The notes under the pieces were generated by a model that saw nothing but the letters and a program-made list of their open reading frames with translations, was not told the origin of the DNA and did no database searches. Shown here piece after piece: positions 5,253 to 6,377 of a DNA stretch of 6,377 nt. A program made the translations under genes and the position numbers. Source of the DNA: an uncultured Mycolicibacterium sp. (lineage in GTDB: Bacteria > Actinomycetota > Actinomycetes > Mycobacteriales > Mycobacteriaceae); NCBI RefSeq assembly GCF_937941905.1, contig NZ_CALDGS010000075.1:1-6377 (forward strand), read 5' to 3'. The number at the start of each line of letters is the position of its first letter. The first letter of the stretch is position 1.

Positions 5253-6377
5253 TGCTCGGCGAGTGCCGCGGCCACCTCGATGAACGGGCGCCGGGTGGCC
5301 GGCGACAGCGCGGCGGTGCCGTCGATGACGCCGCCGGGACGCAGCCGGCCGTCGAAGGGGATCTCGATCACCGGCTTGCCGTGGCCGGCGAACTGCCGCG
5401 CCAGCACCGCCCGCGTGCGTTTGTCGGCGTGGCCGTCGGAGTCGTTGAGCACGATCACCGTGCGCTGCAGCAGGTCTGCGCGGCCGTGGGCGTGCAGCCA
5501 GTCCAGCGTCTGACCGGCCGCCGCCGCCCCGTCGATCCAGGGGGAGGACACCACGATCAGCGCGTCGAGGTCCTTGAGCACCTCCTGGGTGACCGGGGAG
5601 TCCATGGTCGAGCTGCAGTCCACCACGGCGATGCCGAAGTGCCGGTCCAGGCGGGTCATCGCCTCCCGGTACACGGCCGGGTCGAGCACCCGGCGCCGGG
5701 CCGGGGCCGGCTCGCCGGCCAGCACGAACAGCCCGCCGGCATTGCTGCCGAGGTGGCCGCGGATGTCGGCGAAGGAGTCGACGTCGCGGTCGGCGGCCAG
5801 GTCCCAGAACGAGCTGCGGGAGTTCGGGTCGATGCGGCTGCCCAGCTTGCCGAACGAGGTGTCGGCGTCGACGGCGACCACCCGGTCGTTGACCCGCAGT
5901 TCGGCGAACACCGAGCCGACGCAGGCCGAAACGGTGGTCTTGCCGACCCCGCCCTTGCCGAACACGCCGATCTTGAAATGTCCGCGCAGCGGCCCGCGGA
6001 TGCGGGCCTCGAGCTGGGCCTGCCGCAGTTCCTCGGGTGAGGGTCCCGGGTTGATCAGCCCGAAGCTGGCCCGGTAGACCCAGCGCCGCCAACCGTTCGC
6101 CGGCGGGTTGCGGCGGGGCGGCACCAGTTCGTCGGCGCGGAACCGCTCGGCGAAGGAGCCGGGTTCGGCGGGTTGCCCGCCGGGCCAGGGGCCGGGCGGG
6201 GGTGCGGGCGGTGCCGACTGCGGCTGCCGGCCCGGCTGCGGGGGCCGCCCACCGGTGTCGGGGCGCGGTGGGTGGGGCCAGGATCCCTGAGTCGGTGCCG
6301 GGGCGCCGAACCCGGGCCGGTGTCCGCGGAAACCGGCGGCGGGCGGTACCGGATCGATCGGCGCGGTGGCGTCGGCG
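5204..6377 (-). CDS. EspI-like MinD/ParA-type ATPase with Pro-rich N-terminus (5' end outside window)
   Basis: 390 residues are visible; the frame stays open to the right edge, so the start is missing. Residues 1-84 of the visible part are disordered and Pro-rich (about 24 prolines), followed by a G-W-R-R-W motif at 95-99. The ATPase domain then has a deviant Walker A, K-G-G-V-G-K-T-T (141-148), an A'-type V-D-A-D (169-172) and a Walker B-like V-V-D (251-253). A GTG at 6122-6124 could make a shorter product, but the upstream Pro-rich codons match the architecture of EspI (Rv3876) and its paralogs. EspI is an ESX-1-associated protein linked to restraint of secretion at low ATP in M. tuberculosis. 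Here no ESX core genes are visible, so a general partner/placement ATPase role is also possible. It converges with tgt and overlaps its 3' end by 49 bp. Confidence 0.85.
   Translation of the reverse strand, partial: ADATAPIDPVPPAAGFRGHRPGFGAPAPTQGSWPHPPRPDTGGRPPQPGRQPQSAPPAPPPGPWPGGQPAEPGSFAERFRADELVPPRRNPPANGWRRWVYRASFGLINPGPSPEELRQAQLEARIRGPLRGHFKIGVFGKGGVGKTTVSACVGSVFAELRVNDRVVAVDADTSFGKLGSRIDPNSRSSFWDLAADRDVDSFADIRGHLGSNAGGLFVLAGEPAPARRRVLDPAVYREAMTRLDRHFGIAVVDCSSTMDSPVTQEVLKDLDALIVVSSPWIDGAAAAGQTLDWLHAHGRADLLQRTVIVLNDSDGHADKRTRAVLARQFAGHGKPVIEIPFDGRLRPGGVIDGTAALSPATRRPFIEVAAALAEHYPTGSPRPDAPLLEP

Overview
The window looks chromosomal and comes from a mycobacterium (Mycobacterium/Mycolicibacterium type). 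The DNA is very GC-rich and uses G/C third positions. It encodes a protein that closely matches the 19-kDa lipoprotein LpqH, an EspC-type type VII secretion (ESX) substrate, a WXG-domain/DUF1023 hydrolase and an EspI-like ATPase. This family set is typical of mycobacteria. All family assignments rest on recognition of motifs and remembered sequences; no database search was made.

Layout. The left half (positions 30-3144) is transcribed leftward. In order of transcription it holds a small Cys-rich exported protein (3144-2785), a 149-bp spacer with G-tracts, and a tight three-gene unit. That unit is an EspC-like ESX substrate (2635-2306), a 548-aa protein with an N-terminal WXG-like helical domain and a C-terminal alpha/beta-hydrolase (2293-647), and a lipoprotein (650-30) joined to it by an ATGA overlap. 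What looks like half of a bidirectional terminator sits at the left edge. The middle holds lpqH (3821-3306, leftward), followed by a strong intrinsic terminator. A 177-bp intergenic region separates lpqH from a rightward tgt gene for tRNA-guanine transglycosylase (3999-5252). This region carries a good sigma-70-type promoter for tgt and a candidate 14-codon leader ORF coupled to the lpqH start. The right end is a leftward EspI-like MinD/ParA-type ATPase with a Pro-rich N-terminus. It runs off the window and overlaps tgt tail-to-tail by 49 bp.

How the parts may work together. The most interesting unit is the EspC-like protein, the WXG-hydrolase and the lipoprotein. The small protein carries the YxxxD secretion signature and the large one carries the enzyme but no YxxxD in its N-terminal domain. 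A lipoprotein is translationally coupled behind them. The order recalls the M. tuberculosis Rv2078-Rv2079-lppJ(Rv2080) neighbourhood. By analogy with type VII lipase toxins that use small partners and lipoprotein immunity proteins in Firmicutes, it could be an exported enzyme/partner/cell-surface antidote or receptor cassette. That role is inference. The tgt gene appears to be an unrelated housekeeping (queuosine salvage) gene, with an unusual base-recognition loop. No gene-free stretch exceeds about 180 bases.
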